Positions 49,744 to 58,046 are shown, numbered from the stretch's first letter. The stretch is DNA of 59,364 nt from Streptosporangiaceae bacterium (GCA_030041135.1 JASHOL010000476.1:1-59364), one strand, 5' to 3'. The notes: generated by a model from the letters alone, not told the origin. Numbers and translations: made by a program.

Positions 49744-50175
49744 ATGACTGTGCGGCCGCTGCTGGCGGAGCAACTGGATCTGCAGGCACATCCCGAGGGC
49801 GGCTGGTTCCGCGAGACCTTTCGGTCGGCCGTGTCATTCTCTCCAGCCGGATATGACGGTGAGCGCAGCGCCGCGACGGCTATCTACTACCTGCTGCATC
49901 CGGGCGAGAAGTCGCGGTGGCACGTCGTGCGGTCCGACGAGCTGTGGTTCTGGCACAGCGGCGGGCCGCTGGCCCTTCGCTTCGGCGGCTCGGGTCCGGA
50001 TCCAGAAGAGGGCCACGCGGTCCTCCTCGGCGACGACCTCCTCGCGGGCCACCTGCCGCAGGCACTTGTGCCAGGCGGAGTCTGGCAGTCCGCTGCTCCG
50101 GCCGGAGATGACTCGGTCCTGGTCAGCTGCGTCGTCGCGCCCGGTTTTGACTTCGCCGACTTCCGCGCGCGCTAG
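49744..50175 (+). CDS. Cupin, DUF985 family
   Basis: A 143-residue single-domain cupin of the DUF985 type: LQAHPEGGWFRETFRSAVSF, AATAIYYLLHPGEKSRWHVV, SDELWFWHSGGPLAL and VPGGVWQSAAPAGDDSVLVS. The metal site would be formed by His and Glu residues in SRWHVVRSDELWFWH. Function of the family is poorly known; a sugar-binding or isomerase role is only suggested by structure. ATG 49744 has GGAGGC just upstream. It may be read through from the sugar operon 45 bases before. Confidence 0.87.
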   Translation: MTVRPLLAEQLDLQAHPEGGWFRETFRSAVSFSPAGYDGERSAATAIYYLLHPGEKSRWHVVRSDELWFWHSGGPLALRFGGSGPDPEEGHAVLLGDDLLAGHLPQALVPGGVWQSAAPAGDDSVLVSCVVAPGFDFADFRAR

Positions 50176-50252
50176 CTTCGGTCTGAGCAGCGAGGTAAGT
50201 CAGGAAGGAGCAAAACTGAGTCACCGGTGCACGTATTGAGCGGACTCGGATC

Positions 50253-51032
50253 TTACTCGCGGCCGCGCTGCCATTGCGGCTTGCGCTTCTCCAGGAAGGC
50301 GTGCATTCCTTCGCGCGCATCCGGCAGCTGGCTGGTAGCGGCCATGACCTCGACCGCATACGCGTACGCCTTCGCCTGGTCCAGGTCTATCTGCGCGTAG
50401 AGGGCCTGCTTGCCAATGCCCTTGCTCTGCGCCGAGCCGCGGGTCACTCGTTCGAGGAGGTCAGCCGTCGCGGTGTCCAGTTGCCCGGCTGGGACTACCC
50501 GATTGACGAGTCCCCAGTCGAGCGCGGTCCTGGCGTCGACGATGTCGCCCGACAGGGCCATCTCGGCCGCCCGCTTGCGCCCGACGTTCCTGGCGACTGC
50601 CACCATCGGCGTGTGGCAGAACCAGCCGCCCTTCCCGCCGGGTGCGGCGAAGGCGGCGTCCTCGCTTGCCACCGCGAGGTCGGCCGAGGCCACGAGCTGA
50701 CAGCCGGCCGCCGTGGCCAGGCCGTGCACCCGCGCCACGACCGGCTGCGGGACCTGCTGGATGAGCGTCATCAGTTCCGTGCACGTGGCCAGCAGAGACC
50801 GGACGGCCGCCAGGTCAGCGTCGGCGACGTCGGCGAAGTCGTGCCCGGCGCTGAACACCGGGCCGTTGCCGGCGAGCACGATCCCGAGGGCGTCACTTTC
50901 ACCGGCAGCGGTGAAGGCGGCGATCAGCTCGCGCATGTGCTGCAGCGACAGTGCGTTCCGCCGCTGCGGTCGGTTCATCGTGATCTCAGTGAAGTCGCCC
51001 GACCGCTCTACCAGCACGTACTCGTATTCCAC
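50253..51032 (-). CDS. Enoyl-CoA hydratase/isomerase-family protein, ECHDC3-like, no catalytic glutamates
   Basis: A 259-residue crotonase-fold protein. GPVFSAGHDFADVAD is the first oxyanion loop and HGLATAAGCQLVASADLAVA the second. In active hydratases a Glu follows GC (GCEL) and another lies in the PE segment about 20 residues later; here they read GCQL and AAPGGKGGWFCHTP. The same changes occur in the ECHDC3 group, whose reaction is unclear. The length is normal. ATG 51032 has GGGCACC upstream. It is a single gene. Confidence 0.85.
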   Translation of the reverse strand: MEYEYVLVERSGDFTEITMNRPQRRNALSLQHMRELIAAFTAAGESDALGIVLAGNGPVFSAGHDFADVADADLAAVRSLLATCTELMTLIQQVPQPVVARVHGLATAAGCQLVASADLAVASEDAAFAAPGGKGGWFCHTPMVAVARNVGRKRAAEMALSGDIVDARTALDWGLVNRVVPAGQLDTATADLLERVTRGSAQSKGIGKQALYAQIDLDQAKAYAYAVEVMAATSQLPDAREGMHAFLEKRKPQWQRGRE

Positions 51033-51231
51033 GGTGCCCTCCTCGTTCCCTTAGCAGCCTACGTCGGGCTGGTGCTGACGCCGAGCCGGGCTGCGGCCGG
51101 CCCGGGTGCCGGCCACCGGCATGGCACCTTTGATCGTCGATGGTGATCAGTTAATCTCAGTGGGACTCATTGCCAGATGTCGGTAAACGCCCCATGCAGG
51201 GCAACAATCAGCGGGAGCCCAGGGCCTGGTC

Positions 51232-51840
51232 ATGCATCAGCGTTTGTGGCCGTTAGTCCCGGTAGCGGTGCTGGCTCTGCTTGCCATTCCGGCAAGTGCC
51301 GCCGCGAGCATTGGCGTCGGCATACAGGCGGGGCCGGTACTTCTCTCCGGGACCGCGCACCCGGGAGGCAGTTACGCGCTCACGCCCGTCTACGTCGTCA
51401 ACACCGGGACGCAGCCGGAAACGATCGCGGTGCGGGTGGAGCGCATCTCGCCCGGGCACGGGATGACGGTGCCAGGGACCTGGATTCGCGCGACCGGACC
51501 CGCGGTGACCCTCTCGCACGATCAGTCAGCGCGTATTCCGCTGGAGCTAGCCGTGCCCGATACGGCAAGGCCCGGTCAGTATTTCAGCGACGTGGTGGCC
51601 AGGGGCTCTGGCGGGATTGCGGCCGGGAGCGCGAGTCTGGCGGTGGCCGCCGCCACAGACCTGGAGTTCAGGGTGACGCCAGGAGCGGTTTCCGGGTCGT
51701 GGCTCAGCCTCCCCGGATGGCTGCTGCCGGGCGTCGTCGGCCTGCTGGTACTGGCGGTCGCGGCCTTCGTCATTCGTAATTCTGGCTTGCGCGTACGTAT
51801 CGAGCGCCGAGCGGCGAGCAGATCAGCGGAGGGGCAGTGA
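51232..51840 (+). CDS. Secreted membrane-anchored protein, DUF916/WxL-associated-like
   Basis: A 202-residue protein: signal peptide LWPLVPVAVLALLAIPASAA, an outside beta-sandwich (GGSYALTPVYVVNTGTQPET, IPLELAVPDTARPGQYFSDV), one C-terminal span (WLLPGVVGLLVLAVAAFVIR) and a basic cytoplasmic tail. The layout resembles DUF916 proteins that help hold cell-wall proteins. It overlaps the lipoprotein gene that follows (TGATG at 51838), so the two are coupled. ATG 51232 is the likely start. Confidence 0.7.
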   Translation: MHQRLWPLVPVAVLALLAIPASAAASIGVGIQAGPVLLSGTAHPGGSYALTPVYVVNTGTQPETIAVRVERISPGHGMTVPGTWIRATGPAVTLSHDQSARIPLELAVPDTARPGQYFSDVVARGSGGIAAGSASLAVAAATDLEFRVTPGAVSGSWLSLPGWLLPGVVGLLVLAVAAFVIRNSGLRVRIERRAASRSAEGQ

Positions 51841-52517
51841 TGCCGGCAGTCTCGCGTGCCTGGTGGTCGGCGTTCTCGTTGCTGGCCGTCGGTCTCGTCG
51901 GTCTCATCGGTCTGGCTGGATGCGGGTACGATTCGCCGCCGGCCGGTGCGGGCCGGTCGGGGAGCGTCAACCTGTCGCTGACAACGGTGCCGACAGTCCG
52001 GTCGGTCACGGTCACGGTCCCGACGGCTCTGGCCAAGTTCGGTGCCTGCAGCGGCGGGAAGGCGCTGGCCAACACCAAGTCGACAGGCGCCAAGCTCGGG
52101 TTCCCGAACGGGCGGTGCTGGATCGGGTCGCCGGGCGCGGCCTACCCCATCACGATCAAGAACACCGGCATCGCCTCCTACATCGATATCAACGGCGCTA
52201 GTGCGGTGCCCTCTGACGACATGACCGGCTGGAGCCTGTGCAATGCCGGCGACAACCCCGCCGTAACGTGCACCGGCCGCAATAACAACTTGCCAGGCAC
52301 GGATCAGTACCTTCTCCAGAATTTCGGGCCGTACGGGGAGAACGACTCCGGCCTTACCGACGACCCGCTCTGCGACCACGAGTTCGACCAGAACGGGCGC
52401 TGCTGGGCCATGCAGGGCGCCGCCCAGACCGAGGGCATCGAACTCACCGGCCCGTATCAGAGCAGCGACAACTCGACCGAGTGGACGGTCACGATTACCT
52501 GGACGCCCGTGCCCTAG
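51840..52517 (+). CDS. Secreted lipoprotein of unknown function
   Basis: A 225-residue lipoprotein. The signal peptide LLAVGLVGLIGLAGC ends in the lipobox LAGC at about residue 29. The mature part is Cys-containing (six or more Cys: FGACSGG, GRCWIG, LCNAGD, VTCTG, LCDHEF, GRCWAM) with Asn/Gly-rich loops, fitting an extracytoplasmic disulfide protein. It overlaps the preceding gene by one base pair at TGATG. I do not recognise a family. The 18-bp repeat array starts right after its stop codon. Confidence 0.7.
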   Translation: MPAVSRAWWSAFSLLAVGLVGLIGLAGCGYDSPPAGAGRSGSVNLSLTTVPTVRSVTVTVPTALAKFGACSGGKALANTKSTGAKLGFPNGRCWIGSPGAAYPITIKNTGIASYIDINGASAVPSDDMTGWSLCNAGDNPAVTCTGRNNNLPGTDQYLLQNFGPYGENDSGLTDDPLCDHEFDQNGRCWAMQGAAQTEGIELTGPYQSSDNSTEWTVTITWTPVP

Positions 52518-52525
52518 GGAGGGCC

Positions 52526-52573
52526 GACGCCGTGCCCTAGGCGGACGCCGTGCCCTAGGCGGACGCCGTGCCC
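52526..52573 (+). repeat. Tandem 18-bp repeat copying a gene end
   Basis: Two exact copies of GACGCCGTGCCCTAGGCG (52526-52543, 52544-52561) and a partial third. Each contains the same ACGCC(C)GTGCCCTAG as the last codons and stop of the lipoprotein gene at 52503-52517, so the array looks like local duplication of the gene's 3' end. Confidence 0.75.
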
Positions 52574-52658
52574 GGAGGTGCGGGCCCGCCGGCACCGGGC
52601 GGCCTGGCGCAGGATTCGGCCCGCTGCCGCCCAGGGTAGGTTCTGGCGGACATGACTG

Positions 52659-52670
52659 CTGACTAGTCAG
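52659..52670. promoter_or_regulatory. Palindrome upstream of DMT-type transporter gene
   Basis: CTGACTAGTCAG is a perfect 12-bp palindrome ending 29 bases before the transporter start; a weaker outer pair GACTG/CAGTC surrounds it. It may be an operator. No regulator gene is adjacent. Confidence 0.35.
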
Positions 52671-52699
52671 TCCCGATCGGATGGGACGGGGGCGGTAAC

Positions 52700-53581
52700 T
52701 TGTCCGATTCAGCGGCCGTGGTGACGGCGGTGGCCGCCGCATTGGTGTTCGGGATTGCGTCGGTCGCTGACCAGCGGAGCACCAAGCGCGTGCGGCGCCG
52801 GAAGGCGCTCTCGCCTCGGATATTCCTCGACCTTGCCCGCCAGCCGCTGTGGCTGGCCTCGGTCGGCGGCACCGTGATCGGCTTCGCCCTGCAGGTCGTC
52901 GCGCTTCGGCTGGGGCCGCTGGCCCTGGTCGAGCCGCTGCTGATCTGTGATCTGATCTTCGCGACGCTCATCTCCTCATTCCTGCGTAAACTCTGGGACC
53001 CGGTGCTGGTCGGCGGCGTAATCGCCGCGGCTGCCGGGGTGGCCGGCTTCCTCGTCATCGCCTCGCCGACAAGCGGCCGGGCCAGCGTCGGCTTCATGGT
53101 CGTGCTCCCGCTGGGCACCGTGTTCGCGGCCGCCGTCGTCGGCTGCGTGGCTGTCGCGCAGCGCAACCGGCGCCTCCGGCCGCTGGCCCTCGCGCTCGCC
53201 TGCGGCATCAGCTACGGCGTCTCGGCGTTCCTGGTCAAGCTCGTGGTGTCCAACGTGAGCGGAGGACTGCCTCACGTGCTGACCGACTGGCCGATCTACG
53301 CGCTGGCGATCGCGGGCCCGCTTGGCTTCCTGCTCAACGAGAACGCCTTCCAGGAGGGGGCGCTGATCGCGCCGGTCATGGCGATCATCACCGTCTGCGA
53401 CCCGGTGATCTCCATCGCCCTGGCCGCCATCTGGCTGAACGAGAATCTCAGCGGTTCCGCAGCCGGCATAGCGGGCGAGGTTATTACGCTGATGGTGATG
53501 GTCATCGGCGTGGTCGTGGTCGCACTTCGCGCTCCCCATCTCGCGCCTCGGGTGACGCCTGCGCCGGACACGGCGAACTGA
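52700..53581 (+). CDS. DMT-superfamily (EamA-like/NIPA-like) transporter
   Basis: A 293-residue membrane protein with about nine or ten spans. AALVFGIASVADQRSTKRV at the start, GFALQVVALRLGPLALVEPL and NENAFQEGALIAPVMAIITV in the second half are the two homologous EamA-like halves. These proteins export metabolites or, in the NIPA branch, transport magnesium; the role cannot be decided. The start is TTG 52700 (TTG TCC GAT) with GGGGGCGG about 9 bases before. It is followed by the DinB-type gene 65 bases later. Confidence 0.82.
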   Translation: MSDSAAVVTAVAAALVFGIASVADQRSTKRVRRRKALSPRIFLDLARQPLWLASVGGTVIGFALQVVALRLGPLALVEPLLICDLIFATLISSFLRKLWDPVLVGGVIAAAAGVAGFLVIASPTSGRASVGFMVVLPLGTVFAAAVVGCVAVAQRNRRLRPLALALACGISYGVSAFLVKLVVSNVSGGLPHVLTDWPIYALAIAGPLGFLLNENAFQEGALIAPVMAIITVCDPVISIALAAIWLNENLSGSAAGIAGEVITLMVMVIGVVVVALRAPHLAPRVTPAPDTAN

Positions 53582-53646
53582 CCTCGCCTGCGAGTTACCG
53601 GTACGCCGCGGATCACGACGAACCTGAGCCAGGGAGGAGCCTGACC

Positions 53647-54162
53647 TTGACCGAGCCAGCGGAGCGGAACGAACCAAGCCCGACAGCCGACGAGCGAGCC
53701 ATGCTCGAGGGCTGGCTGGACTATCACCGGGCGACGCTGCGGCAGAAGTGCGCCGGGCTTAGCGACGAGCAGCTACGGACCGCTTCATGCCCGCCATCGA
53801 ACCTGACGCTGCTCGGCCTGGTCCGTCACATGACCGACGTAGAGCGCGGCTGGTTCCTGCGTGGTGTGGCCAGGCGGCCTGGTAGCGAGGTCGAGCCCAT
53901 TTACTACAGCGCCGAGGATGAGGAGGGCGACTTCGAGAACCTCGGCAGTGCCAGCCCCCAGTCGGTGTTCGAGACCTACGAGAAGGCGATCTCCGAAGTC
54001 CGCGATGCCCTCGTCGGGGCAAACCTAGACCAGACGTTCGACAACGGTGGCACGCCTTACTCGGCCCGCTGGGTCTACACGCACATGATTGAGGAGTACG
54101 CACGCCACAACGGCCATGCTGACCTGATCAGGGAGCGAATCGACGGCGCGACCGGTAGCTAG
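53647..54162 (+). CDS. DinB-family (DUF664) protein
   Basis: A 171-residue four-helix-bundle protein. The helix LLGLVRHMTDVERGWFLRGV carries the first metal His, and HMIEEYARHNGHADLIRERI carries the other two, the three-His pattern of DinB/DUF664. Related proteins are thiol-dependent transferases (mycothiol in actinobacteria) or have no known activity. TTG 53647 is preceded by GGGAGGAG at a suitable distance. The HAD gene starts in the base after its stop, so the two form an operon. Confidence 0.87.
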   Translation: MTEPAERNEPSPTADERAMLEGWLDYHRATLRQKCAGLSDEQLRTASCPPSNLTLLGLVRHMTDVERGWFLRGVARRPGSEVEPIYYSAEDEEGDFENLGSASPQSVFETYEKAISEVRDALVGANLDQTFDNGGTPYSARWVYTHMIEEYARHNGHADLIRERIDGATGS

Positions 54163-54828
54163 GTGTTCGGTTCGGCCGCGGGGCTGTCGCCCGCCCGGCC
54201 ACGGAAGGCAGTGCTGATCGACCTCGGCGGCGTGCTTGTCGCCGACTACATGCCGGCCGCCGCCGCCGCGTGGAGTGCTCGCCTGGGCATCACTCAGCCG
54301 GCGTTCCTGGCCGCGCTGTTCGGCGGAAGCGACGGGCAGGTGCTTACCGGCCAGGTGAGCGAACCGGCGTGGTGGGCCATCGTCGCGGGTCGGCTCCAAG
54401 CTGACCCTGCCCTGATGGCCGACCTGCGGCAGGACCTGGCATCGCGGGAGGTGTGGGACGAGGCACTGGTCGCGTTTCTGCGCCGCCTCCGCGGTCAGGC
54501 CAAGACGGCCGTTGTCAGCAACGCCTGGCCAGGGACGCGGGCCAGGTTGGCCGAGGCCGGGAAGCTGGACATTGCCGACGAGATCGTCCTGTCGTGCGAG
54601 GCCGGGTACGCCAAGCCCGACCCGCGCATCTACCAGGCCACGCTCCGGGGGCTCGAAGCCCGCCCTGAAGACGCCCTGTTCATCGACGACACGCCCGGCC
54701 ATGTCGGCGCCGCCCAGTCACTCGGCATGACCGGTCACCTCCACACGAGCAGCGCCGGCACCATCACCAGGATCGAGAACTTCCTCGCCGCGCCGCCCAG
54801 CCGGATCGGCGGTAGCTCAGGTGACTAA
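54163..54828 (+). CDS. HAD-superfamily hydrolase, subfamily IA
   Basis: A 221-residue hydrolase. Motif I is AVLIDLGGVLVADY with the nucleophile Asp (the +2 Asp is Gly, as in epoxide-hydrolase-like HAD-IA proteins). Motif II is AVVSNAWPGT, motif III GYAKPDPRIYQA and motif IV ALFIDDTPGHVGAA, all present. It should remove phosphate or halide from a small molecule in the cytosol. GTG 54163 directly follows the DinB stop with no gap. Convergent with the thiolase gene. Confidence 0.88.
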   Translation: MFGSAAGLSPARPRKAVLIDLGGVLVADYMPAAAAAWSARLGITQPAFLAALFGGSDGQVLTGQVSEPAWWAIVAGRLQADPALMADLRQDLASREVWDEALVAFLRRLRGQAKTAVVSNAWPGTRARLAEAGKLDIADEIVLSCEAGYAKPDPRIYQATLRGLEARPEDALFIDDTPGHVGAAQSLGMTGHLHTSSAGTITRIENFLAAPPSRIGGSSGD

Positions 54829-54908
54829 CTCAGCCCGACTCGGGGCGCACAACGCCTGCACAGGCCACGGCGTCGTGGTGCGGACGGCCCTGACGGCACC
54901 GCCAGGTA

Positions 54909-56063
54909 TCAGATGAGCTCGAGGATGGTGGCGTTCGCCTGGCCGCCGCCCTCGCACATCGTCTGCAGGCCGTACCTGGTGCCCGTCTCGCGCATGTGGT
55001 GAACCATCGTGGTCATGATCCGCGCACCGCTGCCGCCGAGCGGGTGACCGATCGCGATCGCGCCGCCGTTCGGGTTGAGCCGGGCCGGATCCGCGCCGGT
55101 TTCCTTCAGCCACGCGATGGGCACTGGGGCGAAGGCCTCGTTGACTTCGAAGACCCCGATGTCGTCGATCTTCAGGCCGCTCCGCTTGAGCGCCAGCGCG
55201 GTCGCCGGGATCGGCGCGGTCAGCATGATGACCGGATCGTCGCCCGTCACCACGGCGGTGTGGATCCTGGCAATCGGCCTGAGGCCAAGTTCGGCCGCCT
55301 TCTCGCCGGTCATGATCAGGAGCGCGGCCGCGCCGTCAGAGATCTGCGAGCTGTTCCCCGCAGTGATCGTGCCGTCGGGCTTGAACGCGGGCTTGAGCCC
55401 GGCCAGGCCCTCCATGGTGCTGCCGCGCCGGACGCCCTCATCCGCCTCGACCTTGGTGCCATCCGGGGTCGTGACCGGCGCGATCTGCCCGGCCAGGCGG
55501 CCTTCGTCCTGGGCGGCCGCGGCCTTGGCGTGCGAGCCGAGGCTGAACTCATCCAGTTCGGCGCGGCTCAGGCCCCAGCGCTCGACGATCATCTCGGCGC
55601 CAAGACCCTGGTTCGGGAAGACGCCGTTGTACCGCGCGTTGAAGCCCTCGCTGAGCGGCAGGCCGTGAGCGCCGCTGGCCACCGAGGCGCCCATCGGGAC
55701 GCGGCTCATGGATTCCACGCCGCCCGCGATGCACAGGTCGTAGTGGCCGGCGATCACGCTGGCCGCCGCGAAGCTGATCGCCTGCTGGGAGGAGCCGCAC
55801 TGGCGGTCGACCGTGGTGCCGGGGACCGACTCGGGCCAGCCCGCCCCGAGCACGGCGGTACGCGCGATGTCGAAGGTCTGCTCCCCAACTTGGCTCACGC
55901 AGCCCCAGATCACGTCCTCGACGACCGCCGGGTCGATGCCGGCGCGCTCGGCCAGGGCCGTGAGCACGTGGGATGACAGGTCGCCGGGGTGCACGCCGGC
56001 GAGGCCTCCGTTGCGCTTGCCGACCGGCGTCCTGACCGCGTCGACTATGACCGCGTCCCGCAT
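54909..56063 (-). CDS. Acetyl-CoA acetyltransferase (thiolase)
   Basis: A 384-residue thiolase. The nucleophile is in TTVDRQCGSSQQAISFAAAS (Cys at about 89); FEVNEAFAPVPIAWL holds the NEAF motif; GGAIAIGHPLGGSGARIMTT carries the active His; and CEGGGQANATILEL gives the second catalytic Cys at the end. It condenses or cleaves acyl-CoA in fatty-acid or related metabolism. ATG 56063 has AGGAGG 6 bases upstream, an excellent site. A short palindrome about 60 bases upstream may be a regulator site. Confidence 0.93.
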   Translation of the reverse strand: MRDAVIVDAVRTPVGKRNGGLAGVHPGDLSSHVLTALAERAGIDPAVVEDVIWGCVSQVGEQTFDIARTAVLGAGWPESVPGTTVDRQCGSSQQAISFAAASVIAGHYDLCIAGGVESMSRVPMGASVASGAHGLPLSEGFNARYNGVFPNQGLGAEMIVERWGLSRAELDEFSLGSHAKAAAAQDEGRLAGQIAPVTTPDGTKVEADEGVRRGSTMEGLAGLKPAFKPDGTITAGNSSQISDGAAALLIMTGEKAAELGLRPIARIHTAVVTGDDPVIMLTAPIPATALALKRSGLKIDDIGVFEVNEAFAPVPIAWLKETGADPARLNPNGGAIAIGHPLGGSGARIMTTMVHHMRETGTRYGLQTMCEGGGQANATILELI

Positions 56064-56120
56064 TGTGACCCTCCTGGGTGACCCGCTGCCCGTCCGGGCA
56101 GGCTCCGCGTTGCGCCAAGG

Positions 56121-56130
56121 TAGTTAACTA
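56121..56130. promoter_or_regulatory. Palindrome upstream of thiolase gene
   Basis: TAGTTAACTA is a perfect 10-bp palindrome, 57 bases before the thiolase ATG, in the AT-rich part of the intergenic region. TetR-type regulators of acyl-CoA genes use similar sites, but no regulator gene is adjacent. Confidence 0.35.
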
Positions 56131-56230
56131 TGATACCCACCTCCGGCCAGTTTGCTCGACTGCCCGGCCCTGGTGGCTCGGTCGCGACCAGCGCGCACCG
56201 TGGATCTTTGCGCGACGATAACTAACTGGC

Positions 56231-56249
56231 TAGTCGCGCTAAGCGACTA
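56231..56249 (-). terminator. Hairpin at the end of the GH76 gene
   Basis: TAGTCGC (56231-56237) and GCGACTA (56243-56249) pair around GCTAA, and GGC/GCC next to them can extend the stem. The right arm contains the stop codon of the minus-strand GH76 gene, so the hairpin lies at the transcript end. Confidence 0.45.
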
Positions 56250-57278
56250 AGCCGCTAGCGGAACGGCCGCGTTCAGCGCGTCCATCGCCGAGCTTTGCCT
56301 GGCGGCGTCCGCGAAGTCGAACGGGCCGGCCCAGTGCAGGCCGAACTGGTTGCTGCCGTTCCTGTTGTTGGCCCAGATCGACCGGGCGTTATCCAGGATG
56401 AACTCGCTGTAGGCCGGACGAGGGCTCTGGCGGTAGAAGTCGTAGAGGTTGCGCATAAAGACGCCCTTGAACTGCGGGAGGTCCGCGTCCTTGCGTGCGG
56501 TCTTTTGCTCGCCAGGCTCGAACAGGATGCCGTGGCCGGCGTCCGGCGCCTGGGTGGTCAGCGAGTTCAGCGTGGCGTCGGCGATTGCCTCGCCCTGCCT
56601 GAGGTAGGCGGCGTCGCCGGTTATCTCGTGCAGCGCGGCCAGCCCGCCCAGGATCACGCCCTGGTTGTAGGTCCACGTCTGGCCGCCGTTGTTCTGGCCG
56701 GACTTGTCAAGCCCGTCGTTGACCAGGCCCTTGGGGCCGATCAGGCCGCGCTCGCAGAACCAGTCCCACTCCCGCCGGGCCCAGTCCAGGTACTCGCCCG
56801 TATCGGGACACCGTTGATGCAGCCGGGCTGCGAGCGCGAGGAACAGCTCGTTGGTGATGGCGTTCTTGTACGAGCGGTCGTTGTTCCACCAGACACCGCC
56901 GCCGTAGGTGTCGTCCCATGCGGTCAGCAGGTTGGCGAAGATAGTCCGGGCCGCGTCGAGGTAGCGGGCATCGCCGGTCAGGTCGTAGGCGTCGAGCCAA
57001 GCGAGGCCCCACCAGCCGTTGTCGTCGTAAAACCGCAGCAGGAAGTCCCTGTGCAGGCGGCGCGCGGCCCTGAACGTGCGTTCCACGACACGGCGATAGG
57101 TCTGGTCGCCGCTGTACTCGGTGTAGGCGATCACCGCGGTGAGCGCGTTGGCGGCGTTCCACCAGTTCGTGGTCCGCCACTGGCCCGTCCACCGGCTGTA
57201 CCACCGCTGGAGCGCCTCCATTCCGGCCGCGGCGTAGGCACGGTAGTCCGGCTGCTGCACGTCATCCTGGATTGACAT
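56247..57278 (-). CDS. Glycoside hydrolase family 76 protein (alpha-1,6-mannanase type)
   Basis: A 343-residue (alpha/alpha)6-barrel enzyme. The catalytic Asp pair is in LLRFYDDNGWWGLAWLDAYD (about residues 84-85). GVWWNNDRSYKNAITNELFL and TWTYNQGVILGGLAALHEIT are the other conserved GH76 segments. The family hydrolyses or transfers alpha-1,6-mannose chains of lipomannan-like glycans. No signal peptide or lipobox is visible (start MSIQDDVQQPDYRAYAAAGM), so it seems cytoplasmic unless exported by another route. It is a single gene; ATG 57278 has GGAGCAAAC close upstream. Confidence 0.9.
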   Translation of the reverse strand: MSIQDDVQQPDYRAYAAAGMEALQRWYSRWTGQWRTTNWWNAANALTAVIAYTEYSGDQTYRRVVERTFRAARRLHRDFLLRFYDDNGWWGLAWLDAYDLTGDARYLDAARTIFANLLTAWDDTYGGGVWWNNDRSYKNAITNELFLALAARLHQRCPDTGEYLDWARREWDWFCERGLIGPKGLVNDGLDKSGQNNGGQTWTYNQGVILGGLAALHEITGDAAYLRQGEAIADATLNSLTTQAPDAGHGILFEPGEQKTARKDADLPQFKGVFMRNLYDFYRQSPRPAYSEFILDNARSIWANNRNGSNQFGLHWAGPFDFADAARQSSAMDALNAAVPLAA

Positions 57279-57556
57279 AGTTTGCTCCGTCGTACTGAGG
57301 CTTGCGTTCCGCGCGGCCGTATATGGTGTCCATCCTCTCCCCGACCCGGCGGCGGGCGTCCGGGAGCCGCGCCGGCGGCGGCACGGGGATGATGATCACG
57401 GTCAGGAATCTGCCCACTGGTGGCCATGACGAACTGCCCGGAGGCGGTCAGCCCTGGCCTGCGGACAGCAGGCCGCTCAAGACGAGCGGGCAGGGGCGCT
57501 CAGGCATGCGGAACGCAGTCGCTCAAATGCAGGACAGCGGGAGCTCGAAGGATCGC

Positions 57557-58003
57557 TCAGGCCCGGCCGAGAAGTTCCTCAAGCACGTGGCCGTACTGGT
57601 CGGGGAAGGTCCGGAGGATGGTGATCGGATTGGCGTATTCCTCCCACGACACGATCTTGCCGTCGTGCCAGTCGAAACGGAACACGTAGACGTTGCGATA
57701 GGGACGCCCGTCTGCGGTGACGAAGTCGCCCTTGGCCTGCGCGAAGGTCGTCGCTTCGTCGGCCGAAGCCGTGATACGACGGTCGGTGAACCTGGCCGAC
57801 CTCATCAGCCCGCTGATGGCGCCCAGACGGGATCCGAAGGCCTCCCGGCCGCGCGCGGGCTCACCGCCCTCGGCGCTGCCCCAGGACATGGGCGTGCTCC
57901 ACACGATCTGGTCGCCGAGCATCCCGGCCACGCCCGCGTGGTCTCCGGCTTCCAGCAGGTCCAGGAAGCGATTGGTCAGTTCGACAAGCTCTGCCGTTCG
58001 CAA
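57557..58003 (-). CDS. SnoaL-like (NTF2-fold) protein
   Basis: A 148-residue protein: TAELVELTNRFLDLLEAGDH, then PMSWGSAEGGEPARGREAF, FTDRRITASADEATTFAQAK, VYVFRFDWHDGKIVSWEEYA. It fits ketosteroid-isomerase-like or uncharacterised SnoaL members. Of two starts, TTG 58003 has GGAGG with a 7-base spacer and is preferred; ATG 58036 lies within the control region. It is divergent from a TetR gene and a palindrome separates them, so it is probably repressed by that TetR protein. Confidence 0.8.
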   Translation of the reverse strand: MRTAELVELTNRFLDLLEAGDHAGVAGMLGDQIVWSTPMSWGSAEGGEPARGREAFGSRLGAISGLMRSARFTDRRITASADEATTFAQAKGDFVTADGRPYRNVYVFRFDWHDGKIVSWEEYANPITILRTFPDQYGHVLEELLGRA

Positions 58004-58032
58004 CGGAATCCCTCCATTTTTGGTACTCAGTT

Positions 58033-58046
58033 CCATTACGTATTGG
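58033..58046. promoter_or_regulatory. Candidate TetR operator
   Basis: CCATTACGTATTGG is a 14-bp palindrome with only one mismatched pair, centred on TACGTA. It lies 47 bases before the TetR ATG and 30 bases before the TTG start of the SnoaL-like gene, so repression of both genes is plausible. Confidence 0.5.

Noticed and set aside
57260-57333. 23-codon minus-strand frame overlapping the GH76 start, a possible leader peptide
   Set aside because: GGAGAGG directly abuts its ATG with almost no spacer, and no attenuator hairpin follows.
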